Source: Anthostomella pinea
Lineage: Eukaryota; Ascomycota; Sordariomycetes; Xylariales; Xylariaceae
NCBI GenBank assembly: GCA_963556695.1
Contig: CAUWAG010000020.1
Location: 4,774,001-4,838,000 of the forward strand
Direction: 5' to 3'
DNA: 64,000 bases
The stretch's first letter is position 1; the number at the start of each line of letters is the position of its first letter. A model generated the notes under the pieces. That model had not been told where the DNA came from and did not search any database. It saw only the letters and a program-made list of their open reading frames with translations. A program made the translations under genes and the position numbers. Shown here piece by piece: positions 1-12,040 of this stretch.

Positions 1-1
1 A

Positions 2-1639
2 CTACTCATTCTGCTCGAGGACGTGACACTCACTCCTGACGAGACCAGAGTACTGGCGAAATGTGATTTCCATATGCTCAAGGACACGGTTTCCTGGACG
101 CCTGAAGAAGGAGATGTGCCATACCTGGCGGCAGTTTGTGACAAGATTGAAAGCTCCCGTTGGTGGTCAAGGTCATGGTGAGCCTAACCCTTTGCCCTCT
201 GGTATCCCATACTTCAGGCGCTCATGTTGAACAGGTGCTGGCATGAACTTGAGATCAACGAGCAGTGGAGCGTCTTACGGCACCATATTGCACACGCAGC
301 TCTCTTCATTGCCAACACATCCACTGGCGGCACATTCAGTGTCAAATACCTCACGCTGATGTTGTTACGGTCCACTCCTGCAGTCCAGGCGGTTGCCACC
401 GGTCCTGATCGCCAAAGGACAGGTATGGAACGTCTTCGGAGGGACCTTCGGTGGACAATACTAGACAACAAAACCTCACCTTATACCGACCCTGGAGCCC
501 GAGGCTACGGAGCCGTGAGATCATCCTTCATGGCGAGATACTACGTCATTTCCCTTTGCGATATCACCGTCCCATCCGACCTCATCTCGATTGTGATAAA
601 TCTGAGCCGTCTGGCTGTCTACTTTACAGGCAGGTTGCACACTTCAGACGAGGTGTTCTTCGTCGCCGCTGCTCTTTCCCTAGCAGCTGGCGAGAAAAGC
701 CCTCTATACCTGATGAAACAGAGGATACTTCGCATCAACGGTCGCGACTCATGGCTTTCCAGGCCCCTTTCCGACTACGACACGAATATTCCGAAATTTG
801 CGCTGGGGAGCATCGAAAACATTCACGAGATAAAGGCAGAGTACATCAAGCTCGACCTGTTCTTCTTCGAGACCCCCATCGAAACGATGACAACCGAAGA
901 TGTAGCAGCCACCTATCACATCCTCCCAGAAACGCCCATCCGCACCCGGCCGCCACAGTACAGGATCCAGGTCCGGCCGGAGGAGTCTACCTACGGGGAC
1001 GAGCTCCTCGACAGGCCCAGGCGGCTATTCCTCGCCGCGGCTTGCAAGAACGGACTCGCGTATGTCTGCCGCCTATTGGGGGCGCTGGAAAGGGACGTGG
1101 TGCAGCCGTCGCTGAACCAGAGACTCTTCGAGCCCTTCACGGCAGACGAGTCCCTCCGCCCAGCCGCGCAACGCTTGTGCGACTCGCTCATCCCCGACTC
1201 CCCGTCTCGCGAGAGCGAGAGTGCAGAAGAAACTCTGCTCCTATTCCTCACGTTCCTCACCGACAGCAGGCCCATGGCCAGACTGGTCATCTCGGCGCTG
1301 TCCACGCGCATCCGGTGCAATTTCAGGGGAGACTTCGCTGTCGTGAGTGGACGCATACTGCGGGACGACATACCCGGCCTAGACGCGACAAAATGGCGAC
1401 TTGCTGTTCCCCGAGACGTGGCCGACTCGCCATGCGCCGTTTCGCGTGTCTGGATCCTACAGCCCCTGGAGGACTCTGACACGTTTCGAAACGACGCTGG
1501 GTTATGGGAGAGCACAGGTGGGAGATGGAGGCTTGTGGGGAAGGCGCTTCTGCTCGGCGAACCCCAGCTTGTTGCTGGTGAGAACGCTGAGTCGAAAAGA
1601 GTACTTACTTTGAGAACGCGGCAGGTTGTGACGGGGTAA
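2..1639 (+). CDS. HET (heterokaryon incompatibility) family protein, 3' part
   Basis: The 5' end lies outside the window. Coding starts in frame at base 2; exons 2-177 and 235-1639, intron 178-234. The splice restores W-[S/T]-R-S-W-C-W-H-E-L, the Trp/Arg-rich motif that follows the HET domain core in many fungal HET proteins ('RxWCxxE' type). Downstream, the run around 575-700 (VPSDLISIVINLSRLAVYF ... DEVFFVAAALSLAAGE) matches the conserved post-HET segment of this family. HET proteins act in non-self recognition and fungal programmed cell death. The rest of the roughly 470-residue C-terminal region has no domain I recognise. The spliced frame is open to a TAA at 1637-1639, so nothing indicates decay in the visible part. 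Family call is by motif only; the N-terminal HET domain itself is not in view. Confidence 0.7.
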
Positions 1640-2169
1640 AGAAGTCTCCTTCAGCAGGGCTTTCCGGCTCGATTTACGTGGTCGGCAAGACATCGTTCCG
1701 CAGATGATCACGGCCTTACAATGTCCCACTCGCCTCATGTAGGCCCCGCGACTGCAAGTAAGCAGACCGCCACCGGTTCAGGCAAGCTCGTATAGTCGGC
1801 CTTGTACATCGAAGGCAACCTGAAGGAGAGCCAGACCTCGTCGAAGGCACGAGCCCAGCCGAGCCCAGCAGCATCATGGAGGCGGCACACGCTAGAATTT
1901 GCTGGGAGCTGTGCGATTATGAGAAATCAGCTACCAGCACTTGTGTACGCCAGCGGAAGTTGGAGAAGGGGTTCCTTGGCCTGTGCATATGGACAAACGA
2001 GATGCTTGAGCGACCTAGTTTCGCTCCCTAAGGAGATCCATTGGCACACGTTTGCCAAACATCCTCATCCACCGTTGACCATCCGGGCCAGTACACGAGC
2101 TGCGGCCATCGAAGAAGACGAAGAAATATCGAATTATCAACTCCCAATACAGTATAAGGCAACTGCTTC
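1640..2169. other. Intergenic, convergent 3' ends
   Basis: 530 bp between the stop of the HET gene and the stop of the asparagine synthetase gene on the other strand. I see no gene, repeat or RNA; open frames here are short. Confidence 0.6.
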
Positions 2170-4437
2170 TTACAGGAAATCACCAACAGTAGCTCGCCGA
2201 ACCCCAAACCTCCTCGCCAGAACAACCCACTCCGCAACAACCAACGCCAACCTCAACGCCCGTGTATCTCCCTCCTCACCCACCGCCTCATCCACCAATC
2301 CGCTCACCTTCTCCCAACTCACAAACCCGAGATTCTCCACCTCCTCCTTAAACAACAAGCGAGACAGGAGCTTGTGGAGATGTCCGTTGCGAGGATACTT
2401 CGTCGGGGCGCTATAAGGGTGTTTCTTCCGCTCGTAAAGCTCCTTAGTGATGAATGGTTTCGAGGCTTCGCGAAGGATCCATTTCTCGACGAAACGCCGC
2501 TCGTCCGGCATCCAACGTAGCTTCACCGAAGGCGGAAGGTGGTTGACGTACCCCGTGAGCTCGTGGTCGAGAAACGGCGTGCGAGCCTCGATGCTGTGGG
2601 CCATTTCCGTCCGGTCGCCGAGGCAGGTGAGGAAGATATTGGGGAGGTGGCCTTTGGACCAGACGTAGAGAGCCGAGTGCAGCGGGTGCCAGTCTTTGGC
2701 AATGTGGTTGCGTGCTATGCCGTCCGGGCTGCAGGCAATTGTCATCTGAGGATCGCAGGCTGTGAAGACTTCGTCGGTCCAGTCGGCGAAGACGTCCGGT
2801 TGGAAAGCTGTCATGCTGCTGACGGTGGAGATGCCATTGAGCATTTTGCGAGCGGTGCTGAGGTCACCGTTACCGGCGTCGGCGCCCATACTTCGGTAAT
2901 GCTCCCTTACCGCATCCTCAGCAAGACGGAGCTGCTCTTCCCGCTCAGCTTCAGGGAGCGGGTTGTGCTTCTCGTAGCTGACGTCTGGCTCCCGCAAGTA
3001 GTCAGGCAGATACAGCGGATACCCAGCAAACGTCTCATCGGCGCCCTCGCCAGTCAACACGACCTTGTACCCAGCTTCCTGCGGCACTTCCGACAGGGCA
3101 TACTTGCCCACGAAGTTCAGATCTGGGTTATGCTGCTCGCAATGCCACACAGCGTCTTCGAAACGCCTGGCTAGCTCCTCTTCGCTCATGAGCTTCTTCA
3201 GATACTTCACGCCCAGCCACTCGGCAGTACGGTTTGCGATCTGGCCTTCGTCGAACCCGGAATCCTCGTCGAAAGCGATGCTGAAGCACGTCACTCTCTC
3301 CGAAGGGGGAGCAGAGCCCATCGACATGTTCTGCTCCTTCACCAGGTGCGCCACCATGCCAGCGAGGACAGACGAGTCGATGCCGCCGGAGAGATATACG
3401 CCAACAGGTACATCGGCGCGAAGGCGAAGACGGACGGACTCGAGCATGCGTTCGCGGACACCCTCGATCAACTCTTCAGGCGTACGCGGGTCCAGCGTGG
3501 TCTTAAGTGGGAACGAAGAGTCCCAGTACGGTCGCTCCTCGATGTGTGAGAAGGACTGGCACGTCATGTAATGACCAGGCCGGACCTAGCAGTTCCGTCA
3601 GCACCTGTTATCTTCATACTCCCAGTAGCAACCACCCCAGACACACCAGGACGAGACTCACCTTCTGCACACCCCTAAACAGCGTCGTACTACCAACATT
3701 CCACCCCGCATCCTTCAAACTCCTAACATCCCACTCCGGCTCCCACCCCAACGGCAAGAACGCCTTCATCTCGGCAGCCACCAACAATCTCCTCTCGCCC
3801 TTTCCCGAACCATCCGGCTGTATCGTCCAGAACAGCGGCTTGATCCCATACCGATCCCTCACAGCAATGAACAACTGTCTCGGCTCGTCCCAAAGCACAC
3901 AAGCGAACTCGCCGCGCAGGTGCTCGGTGAAATTAAGGCCGTCGTGGAGGTACAGGGCGATGATGATTTCCGAGTCGGAGCGGGAGGTGAAGTGGTAGTC
4001 GGTCTCGGTCTCGACGCGGGAGCGGATGCGGTCATAGTCGTAGAATTCGCCGTTGACTACGGCGTGGATGCCGTGGGAGGGGGAGTGGAAGGGTTGTGCG
4101 GCCGAGGGAGAGAGGTCGTTGATGCTTAGACGCACATGTCCGAGAGCTGCAGATGGGAACGGGATTAGCGTTGGCTTGGGCTGGGTGCGTCGTGTCACCA
4201 GGCGAGCGAGGTTTGTATAGCCAGAGTACCTACTCGACAGTCGTCGCTGATCCAGTTGCCGCACGCATCTGGGCCGCGGTGGGCGATCTGGGCTAGGGAG
4301 GCATTGAGATCCTTCTCGAGCTCTTCTCGCTGGGAGCCCGATTGCTTCTTGATATAGCCATTGGGTAGTCTTTGCGGCTGCTGTTGTCGTTGCTGCGTCG
4401 CGCCGGACAGCGAAAGGATGCAGGATATACCACACAT
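2170..4437 (-). CDS. Asparagine synthetase (glutamine-hydrolysing), bacterial AsnB-like
   Basis: Makes asparagine from aspartate, glutamine and ATP. Exons (minus strand) 4437-4230, 4146-3662, 3585-2170; 702 residues, all junctions in phase. The start is fixed by MCGI: Cys2 is the N-terminal nucleophile of class II glutamine amidotransferases. The splice at 4230/4146 gives RVALGHVRLSINDLS, the conserved stretch of the amidotransferase half, and NGEFYDYD follows. The synthetase half has the PPi-binding loop SGGIDSS at about residues 297-303 and GEGADE further on. The length (about 700) and the 'VPVGVYLSGGIDSS' wording fit the bacterial AsnB-like fungal paralogues rather than the roughly 570-residue ASN1/ASN2 housekeeping enzymes. 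Such paralogues can sit in metabolite clusters; here only a distant O-methyltransferase could support that, so I do not claim it. Confidence 0.88.
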
Positions 4438-5031
4438 CGCGACCTTCCGTCACCAAGATTACAAAAGACCAAGAGTCCACCCAAGTATGGAACAACAAAA
4501 GACAGAAGGAATCGCACCTGGGAGAGAGATGAGACAGAAAGCAGATGAAGTCCACCAAACCTACCTACTTATACACTGTACTACACTATGGCTATGACGT
4601 TTACGATTACGAGGACGGGAACTAGGTATGCAGCCAGCAGAGCCATACACAAAACGATCACGCAATTGAGTTGATTACCAGTGCATCGTCGCGTCACGAC
4701 GCGTCGTTGTCTTGCTTCTTTACTGGATGCTCAGTGGTGAGGACTAGCAAGGCCTCTTGAGAATGCCATGGGTAGCGCCATCTCTCAGACGCTCAACCTT
4801 TCCCGCATCATCCACCACTCATGTCATGGCTACAATGCAAAATGGCCACCTTTCTGACTACATTGTTCTCATACTCCTGGCGTCTCGACACTGTTGCTCG
4901 GCACGAGCTGCGACAGTCATCTCTGAAATTCAACGCCACGTCCGTAGTCCTTGTATAGTAATGACACATAGTTCATCAGAGAGGATCGTCGGAAAGCTAG
5001 ACTCCAGACTATCAGGCACTTTAGAGCTCAA

Positions 5032-5069
<38 letters not shown>

Positions 5070-5243
5070 GGACGACTTCAGTGGCTCGCAGTTGTGACAT
5101 ACAGTCCGTAAGCACGTTAGCAGCTGATCGAACAATCTAAAGTGGCAATCGAGGTCAACCACACAGAGTCAACCCTACATTTCATCGCCTGCCAATAATT
5201 TGATTACACCTCAGGAAGACTGTACGCACCTACCCTAGGGAGC
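4438..5243. other. Upstream region of the asparagine synthetase gene
   Basis: About 800 bp between the asparagine synthetase start and the 3' end of the cnxE-like gene. It should hold the synthetase promoter. The only structure I see is the TA/GA microsatellite listed separately. Confidence 0.5.
5033..5070. repeat. Compound microsatellite (TA)n-(GA)n
   Basis: About nine TA units run directly into about nine GA units. No coding potential. Confidence 0.9.
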
Positions 5244-7383
5244 CTACTCGCTCCTAACTCCCCCCATCAAAAGAGCATCGACCTTCGCCCCCTTCTTGAG
5301 CGGCTCCTTGCCACTAGGCAGGGCCAGCAGGCAATTGGCACCCCGAAGACTCCCAACCTTCGAGCTCCGCTGCCCGCCCGTACTGCTAGTCGTCAGGACA
5401 CCATCCCGGCCGACCGAGACGATGGCGCGGTGGTATTCTGGCCTAGCCTTGTCGAGAGGGAAGTCGTGGCCAAGGATGACGGGGACTTTCGTAAGGCCCG
5501 CGGGCGATATGCCCGACATCTGATGCAGCGACGGCAGGACGAATAGGTGGAACGTGACAATGGCCGAGGCCGGGTTGCCCGGCAGGGAGAATATGGCCTT
5601 CGAGACGCGCTCGCCGTTATTATCCTTGACGGGGACGGTGGCGAAGGTGGTGGGCTTGCCCGGCTTCATGGAGACGCGGCCGAAGTGGATGGTGCCCCCT
5701 AAGGATCGCTCGATTGTGGGCTTCAACAGGTCGAGCTCACCCATGGATACGCCGCCAGACGTGATGATGAGATCTACGCGACGCAGCGCAGCCCTCAGTG
5801 TCTGTTCCAGGGTCCCGGGCGTGTCGGCTGCGATGCCGAGATTGACGACTTCGAAGCCGTGTTCTCGCGCTGCCGACATCAAGGTGATGCGATTCGTGTC
5901 GCGCACCTCCCCGAGCCGCAGCTCTCCTGGTCGGTCATGCTGCACGATCTCGTCTCCGGTGGACAGCACACCTATGACAGGCTTTCGGTAGGTCTTAACC
6001 TCAGCGACTCCTACGGCAGCTAGGAGACCAATCTCGCCACCGACTGCGGACACTTGTTCGCCCTTGCTAAGGATAACAGAGTCGGCCTTGATATCACTGC
6101 CGACCTCGCGAACATTCTCTCCTTCCTTGACACCGTCGGCGAGTATCCCAACCTCTTTTTCTTCCTTGCCGTCCTCCGTCATGGTCTTCAGAACTGTATC
6201 TTCGACCATGATGACAGAAGTAGCGCCGAGAGGTAGCGGCGCCCCTGTAGTGATTCTGGCAATCTCGCCTTCCTTAAGTGGTTTCGCTTCGCCTGGAGCA
6301 GCGTGGGAGACAGACACGACAGGGAAGACACCTTTCATGTTGCCATCCTTGGGTACGACGACGGCATACCCGTCGACGATGCTCGCTCTGAATGCAGGCA
6401 CGTTCGCTCTGGCCCGGACATCTTCGGCGAGTACAGACCCAGGCAGTGTTCCGTCCACTTTCGAGATGATGACTACCGGCGGTGGAGTATGTTCTTTGAT
6501 CTTGTTGAGGGCATCATCGACCAAGAGCATAGGGTAGGGAGACTCTCTGTTTCTCCGACTGGGCCCAAGGCTGGGATCGTTTGACATTGGATTCGAGCTA
6601 GGGGCTGTATGTCGCACAAGACCTCCGTGCCCGTGACCGTGTCCGTGTTTATGACTGTGATCATGGCTATGACCGTGGTGATGATCGTGTGCATGAGCAT
6701 GCCCACCTCCGGAGGTGATACCCGCGTCAGCCTCAAGCTTCTTCACGCCACCGGCATGTAATGTCCTCGAGTCCATGCCGGCAGCTTGAAGGCACGCATG
6801 TGGTAGTGTCTTCAGTATGGCCTGTAAGTTTTCCTTGGCCCCCTTCGGCGAGCCGGGTAATGTTACGATGATTGACTTATTTCTGACACCGCCGACTGGA
6901 CGAGACATCATCGCGACTGGAAAAAAAATCAGATGCTGGTACGAGTTGCCTCTAGAGAGGTGTACTTACAAGGCGTGACGCTCAAAGAAGCTGCCAGCAT
7001 ACCGTGTACGATGCCTGGTGCGAGCTTATGCAGCAATGGCGAGACGGCCTTGAGGACAGTAAGCCGCCGCCTGAGATTTAGAAGACGAGATTTATAATCA
7101 TTCTTGAACTTACCTCTGGGGTACTATCAGATGTCGCGAAGCCGGTGCCACCGGTAGTCAAAATGAGGTTGAACCCCTCGGCCGCACCGTCTGCCCATAG
7201 CATGATCTGCCGTTGGATCTGAGTCACCTCATCCGGCACTATCTTGGTGTCGGCAAGCTCCCATCTTCCACCGCCTTCAGACTTGAGCACATCGCTCAAG
7301 GCCTGTTCTGAGGCATCTGTAGAAGGGTCCTTGGCTGCTGTTGTGGAGACGATGAGGAGAGCGACCTTCAAGGTGTCGGACAT
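5244..7383 (-). CDS. cnxE: Molybdenum cofactor biosynthesis protein, gephyrin/CnxE type (MogA-MoeA fusion)
   Basis: Adenylates molybdopterin (G domain) and inserts molybdate (E domain) in the last steps of Moco synthesis, needed for nitrate reductase and sulfite oxidase. Exons 7383-7114, 7048-6970, 6916-5244; 673 residues. The G/MogA domain covers about residues 1-165 with TTGGTGF at 76-82 and VTLPGSPKGAKENL near 135. A His-rich linker (26 positions, mostly His alternating with Gly, Ala, Asp or Ser) spans about 189-214. The E/MoeA domain follows from about 235, with VDGYAV, TGAPLP, STGDE, TSGGVSMGE and SLPGNP motifs. G-then-E order is the animal/fungal arrangement. The acceptor of intron 1 (AAG at 7049) is non-optimal but gives the conserved TPEAVSPLLHK junction. 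Divergent from the O-methyltransferase gene. Confidence 0.92.
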
Positions 7384-8198
7384 CTCGCCTTAGTAGACAC
7401 AGGACGGTGATGAGACCAGCGGCGAGGATGGTAACGAATGTTCAATTCAATGTGAGTCGGGGCCGTAGAGTGCTTCTCAGCAAATATCGAAGTGTTGACA
7501 CAGCAAGTCGATGGCATCGTGCAGATCGCGGCAACGACGATAAGTGCTAAACACAGTGTTCACACGGTGCGGGGCTGCCGGTCATCGATGGGGGCTGCCG
7601 TCGAATTGAAGAGCATCTCACCTAGCCGACTCTATTCCATCGAGACTCATCATTCCCTACTGCGTTGAGTTTTTTTTACGAGACATTATACGGAGCTCGG
7701 ATATACTTGGCATCTTCCATATGGAAATGTATCACCATGTTCACACGTACCGCTGCCATCCTGATATCTAGACCCGAGGCAGGCTCATGGGCTAGACCAC
7801 CACACCAAGAAAAGAGTAAATATGTGCCAGGGTATGGTGGTGGACTACTACTTTGAGCAGGCAACAGCAAGCTGATCATCGGCGCCGATATGATATGAAT
7901 CGATCCGCAACGAACTCGAAGGTCGGCCGTCGGACGAAGGCATTCTGTAACTCGGGGTCGGGGATAAGACCTCGGGCGACAATGTTGAAGATCGGTCACA
8001 ACAAGAGTGACCATGGTGATACTGGCAGCTTGGTGGGAGAAGCCGTACTTAAAGGACAGGATGGCCGCCGTGTTCTCGACAACTTTCGTTCCAAGCCCAG
8101 GACAACCCCAATAGCAAGTATACACATAACGCGCCTCTATTCACCCATACCAGAACTACAAGAACACCATACGAGCTGAAACCAGGACATCGACTATC
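7384..8198. promoter_or_regulatory. Divergent promoter region, cnxE-like / O-methyltransferase
   Basis: 815 bp separate the two starts, which point away from each other, so both promoters must lie here. I could not identify specific factor sites with confidence. No gene seen. Confidence 0.5.
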
Positions 8199-9630
8199 AT
8201 GGCATCATTGAGACCCATCTCTGAACTCGGATCGCTCATCCAAGACCACACTCGCACCATCGAAGATGGTATGAAGGGCTCACCGGGCGGTGAATTCTTA
8301 ACCTCCTTCGGATCCAAGCCAGCCCAGATGCCCTCGTCCCTCGCACCCCCCCGCGCCGAGCTCCTCGAGACGCTCGATGAACTCCGGGCCAGACTCCTGG
8401 GTCCCATGGGCTATCTCACTTCTCTGGCACTGCCAAGTGTTCGTGTTCCATTTCCTCATCTGACGAGTAGCCCAACTGACCAAACCCGAGCCCGTCATCA
8501 CCATCGTCCTCCAGACCTTGTACACATACAACATAGCCTCGCACGTGCCCCTGACGCCCGGCGCGACAATAACCTACCCAGACCTCGCCGCACGCTGCGG
8601 TCTCCCCGTGGACGACACGCGCCGCATCATGCAAGCGGCCATCGCCTTCCGCATCTTCGAGGAGGCATCCCCCGACACCTCGGTGCGGCACAACGCCTTA
8701 TCGGGCATCCTTGCCGTGATCCCGGGCATGAACGACGTGCTCGGCTTCCTCGTCGAGGAGCACACCGCCGCCGCGGCCAAATTCGTCGAGAGTCTGCGGC
8801 GCTGGCCTGGCAGCGGCGAGCCCGGACACTGCGCGCTGATGCTCGCGTCGCGGGCCGAGAAGGGGCTGAGCAATGACGATTTTGAGGACCCTAGCAAAGG
8901 CTACTTCGACTTCATTGCCGACGACGAGAAGCGCGTCGCGCGCTTCCGGATGGCTATGGGGTTGGCGAGCAACTCGCCCGCGTATTCGTGGTCTTACTTC
9001 GTCGACAGTCTGCCCTGGGCGGACAGCGAGCAGTGCCCCGAGACGATCGCGGATATCGGCGGTGCTGGCGGCGAGCTATGCCATGCAATTCTGCGCAAGT
9101 ACCCCGGTGTCAAGAAGGCGACGGTCCTGGACTTGCCGGAAGTGATAGCGGGCGTCAAGGCCCCTGAGGACCTGGAGGCAAGACTCGATTTCGCCGCATA
9201 TAACTTCCTCGCGGAAACTGTGACGCTCAAGGTCGACGCATATGTCTTCCGTCATATATTCCATGACTGGAGCGATCAATACGCCGCCAAGATCCTGACG
9301 AATCTGGTGCCGGCGCTCAAGAGCAGCAGCCGCATTTGGATCGCCGAGGTGGTGCTCCCTGATCTGAGTGAGAGCGCCCATACGAGGGATCAAACCCAAA
9401 GGTAAGTCCAGAAAACTCGCTCTCGATCCCTTCGTCCATGGAATCAGTCTTTCTAACATGATCTCAGAGGCGCGGACTTGATTATGAAAATTGGCCACAA
9501 CGGCAAGGAGAGAAGTAAGAGGGGGTGGGAGGACCTCTTTGCGGAGGCTGACAAGCGGTTCCGTATCGAGAGCATTGTGCAGCCTGCTGGTGCACACGAC
9601 GCAATCATTGAGGTGGTGTTTGACGCATGA
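8199..9630 (+). CDS. SAM-dependent O-methyltransferase (plant/fungal COMT-like, secondary-metabolism type)
   Basis: Transfers methyl from S-adenosylmethionine to a hydroxyl group; substrate unknown. Proposed exons 8199-8438, 8491-9401, 9468-9630; 437 residues. The third junction is firm (CTAAC branch at 9453, CAG acceptor). The first intron is uncertain: a weak donor at 8439 with a GAG acceptor at 8490 keeps phase and gives the family-like spacing between 'LLGPMGYLTSLA' and 'TLYTYNIAS'. The N-terminal half is the helical/winged dimerisation region. SAM motif I is IADIGGAGGE (around 9050). HDWSD near 9265 supplies the catalytic His of this class, and the C-terminal NGKER...W is typical of fungal members. 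It stands alone here, with no polyketide or peptide synthase in the window. Confidence 0.85.
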
Positions 9631-10311
9631 GAGGCGGAGATGGACGGATTGTGGGGGAGTGGAACTGTAAGACTACGATAAGAGGATTGTTGAAGTTGGT
9701 GACATGATGCTCTCCCTACTTTATTTTCCATGGCCAGAAACATTAGCAGTGTCCTGTAGTGGTCTTCATCGCGAGGGCTACGCATTGCCCACCATAGAGA
9801 CCCCTAGTGACAGCAAACATGTCTGGTACCGATGCCATTGTTTTCCTCTTCTGTTTTCCTCTTCTGTCTTCCTCTTCTGTTTTCCTCTTCTGTCTTCCTC
9901 TTCTGTTTTCCCCTTCTGCTTTCCTCTTCTGTTTTCTCATGTTAATGTTTGCTGATTTCTAGCGATGTGATTCTGTTTGACATACTAGCAAAATAAGGAC
10001 CCAAACATGATGTAAGCTGAGCTATCATACAGCAGAGTGAGGCCACCTTTCAGCTATAAGTACAATGACCCCAATGGAGCATGCGTGCACCTTGCCCTAT
10101 CCCACATGTCTGCCCACCGACCTCTATATACGCACCGGTTTCAATACCCACCACTTATATATATGCCTACCCACATCAGCATGCTTGTTGTCCGTTTATC
10201 CTACGCACGCGCAACAGAAAATCATAACCCACAGGTTGTGAATCCACCCACTGGCATTCAGGAGTATCTACTCTCATCCAGTGGTTGACCTAATAAAGGT
10301 TACCTAGGACA
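9631..10311. other. Intergenic
   Basis: Downstream of the O-methyltransferase. Contains the pyrimidine-rich minisatellite below; nothing else recognised. Confidence 0.5.
9838..9935. repeat. 13-bp pyrimidine-rich minisatellite
   Basis: About seven tandem copies of a 13-bp unit close to TTTTCCTCTTCTG, with single C/T changes between copies (TTTT alternating with TCTT). The top strand is almost pure pyrimidine plus one G per unit. Confidence 0.85.
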
Positions 10312-10608
10312 ATGTCTAAGACAACAGGACAGGTACCTGCCGAGCTCGACGTCGTGATCCTCCGCCCGAAGGGCAACCGCCAGCAGAGGGTACGACTGGA
10401 GGATTTCCGCGTGCGGCGGGCATACGTGCTGGAGTGGCTGTTATTCCTGAAGGCCAACCACTCCGGATACACCAGCATCGTCATCGACCCGGTGCGGCTC
10501 AGCCAGCTGCCCGAGGACGGGGACGTCACCCCTTCGATCCACACGCGCGAACTCGGCGACGAGGACCTCGAGGAGAACCTCACCGACGAGGAGCTACACT
10601 TTAGGTGA
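10312..10608 (+). mobile_element. Helitron-type DUF6570 fragment (orphan)
   Basis: A 98-codon frame whose core (PAELDVVILRP, then DFRVRRAYVLEWLLFLK, then SGYTSIVIDPVRLSQLPEDG) resembles DUF6570, the module found near the N-terminus of fungal Helitron Rep/helicase proteins. No Rep HUH motif and no PIF1-like helicase follows, so only this module survives. The frame ends in TGA at 10606. It could be the remnant of a Helitron or a captured module. I recognise the family from memory of its pattern; a profile search would settle it. Confidence 0.5.
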
Positions 10609-12040
10609 TTAGTTATTTCACCGGATGGGTTCCGCTCCCATCCTGACTTGATCCAGCATCTTCCAGTATGCAGACCAATCACAACCCACCCTTGTGACTC
10701 ACCACCTTTCTGAAGGCGCTACCCCCGTCGAACAGAGTATGGGTCCGCGAGGAGTTGCACCGCCTTGTCTGCATGGCAGAGTCGCCTAGACGAAAGGTAT
10801 TACGACGACTTCATCCGACAATATGGCAAGACATTCGAGGGATGCTACCCGAGATGGGCAAAGGGTACCGACCAAGAAGAGTTCCAGAGAGTAGCCGGCG
10901 GGACTCGGTGCGACGAGCCGGTAGAGTGGTACAAGTCGATCGCCGAAACAGACGAAGGCAAGAAATCCGTTCTTAATGCTACGTACCAAGCTAACTTTGT
11001 AAGATCACGGAGCAAAAGGTTCTGCAGGCAACTTGACACATGCCGGTAATCCCTCACCCTCAAACATGGCCAACACTGACTCTGCTCTGTCGGATTCCGA
11101 CATTACAAAGGATGCACACATTACAGGGCGCGTGGAGTGGGCTGCAGTTGGCAGAAATCTATACCGGAGTCAAGGGAAATCTCCTGGGTAGGCCCGGTGC
11201 ACCCATTGCTTCTGAACTTTCTCGGGACGAACTGAGAGAGCGAGTAGCCGTGGCTGCATCGGATGGGTTTATCCACGATGATAGCACACGCGGTATTCTT
11301 GGTATATGTGCAACAGGCTTGCTAAAAAACTTGCGCAATCTACGTCCTCCAAAATGGCCTCTGTACGACCAGCATGGCAAGCTGGTAATCAAGCAGCATA
11401 ACAGGAAGGACATGATACCGTTCACCCACTATCGACTCACTCGCACGTTGTAATGACCAGACCTTAGAGAGCAAGTAGACCTGGAGGCATTGGAGGGGTT
11501 CATCCATCTCCAATGAACGCACACGCAATATTCTTTCATGTGGGCGAGAAGCTCTGTTCCAGACCTGCGCAAGATGTCCAATTCGGAATCTTTTTGATAA
11601 TAGGGTAGTAAAGCTATCTGATGTAGTGCTGTTAGTGATGCCGTCGGTAAGGATAGCGGTAACGTTATCCGTGGGGTAGCCGGCGGTGGTGCTGGTCAAG
11701 CTCACCCTCAGCGTATGACACAGTGCTACTATGTATTTCAGTCCTCTGCGACACCACGACTCGCTATGGTTGAACCCCTTGCGCACTTTGAAGGTAACTA
11801 CAGTATGGAACATCTAACGGCTGCATCTCATACACTATCAAAGGAGCTTTTCCTTAGTCAACTGGTATGGTCTTATAGTCATCTTCCGTATGTTCCATGT
11901 CTTGGGCAATCGGGTGATTCGTATGATGTATATGAGTATGGTGTGATAGCACACATCATCCGAAGCCTTTTTGTACACCCGGTTTGGTCATTGCTGCCTT
12001 TTGTAGATCAGCCCGTGCAATCCATATTGGAATAAGGGCT
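10609..12040. other. Gene-poor stretch with short unrecognised frames
   Basis: Holds two short plus-strand frames (10765-11049, 94 codons; 11040-11453, 137 codons) I cannot assign to any family. A segment at about 11215-11300 recurs in diverged form at 11455-11540. The stretch is probably decayed repeat or gene debris next to the Helitron fragment. I would not annotate a functional gene here. Confidence 0.4.

Noticed and set aside
451..1479. 342-codon frame inside the HET gene
   Set aside because: Shifted-frame shadow of the HET coding region; composition is Arg/His/Pro-rich as expected for such shadows.
2170..9630. Small secondary-metabolite cluster (AsnB-like synthetase, Moco enzyme, O-methyltransferase)
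   Set aside because: No backbone synthase, transporter or pathway regulator nearby, and a housekeeping Moco gene lies between.
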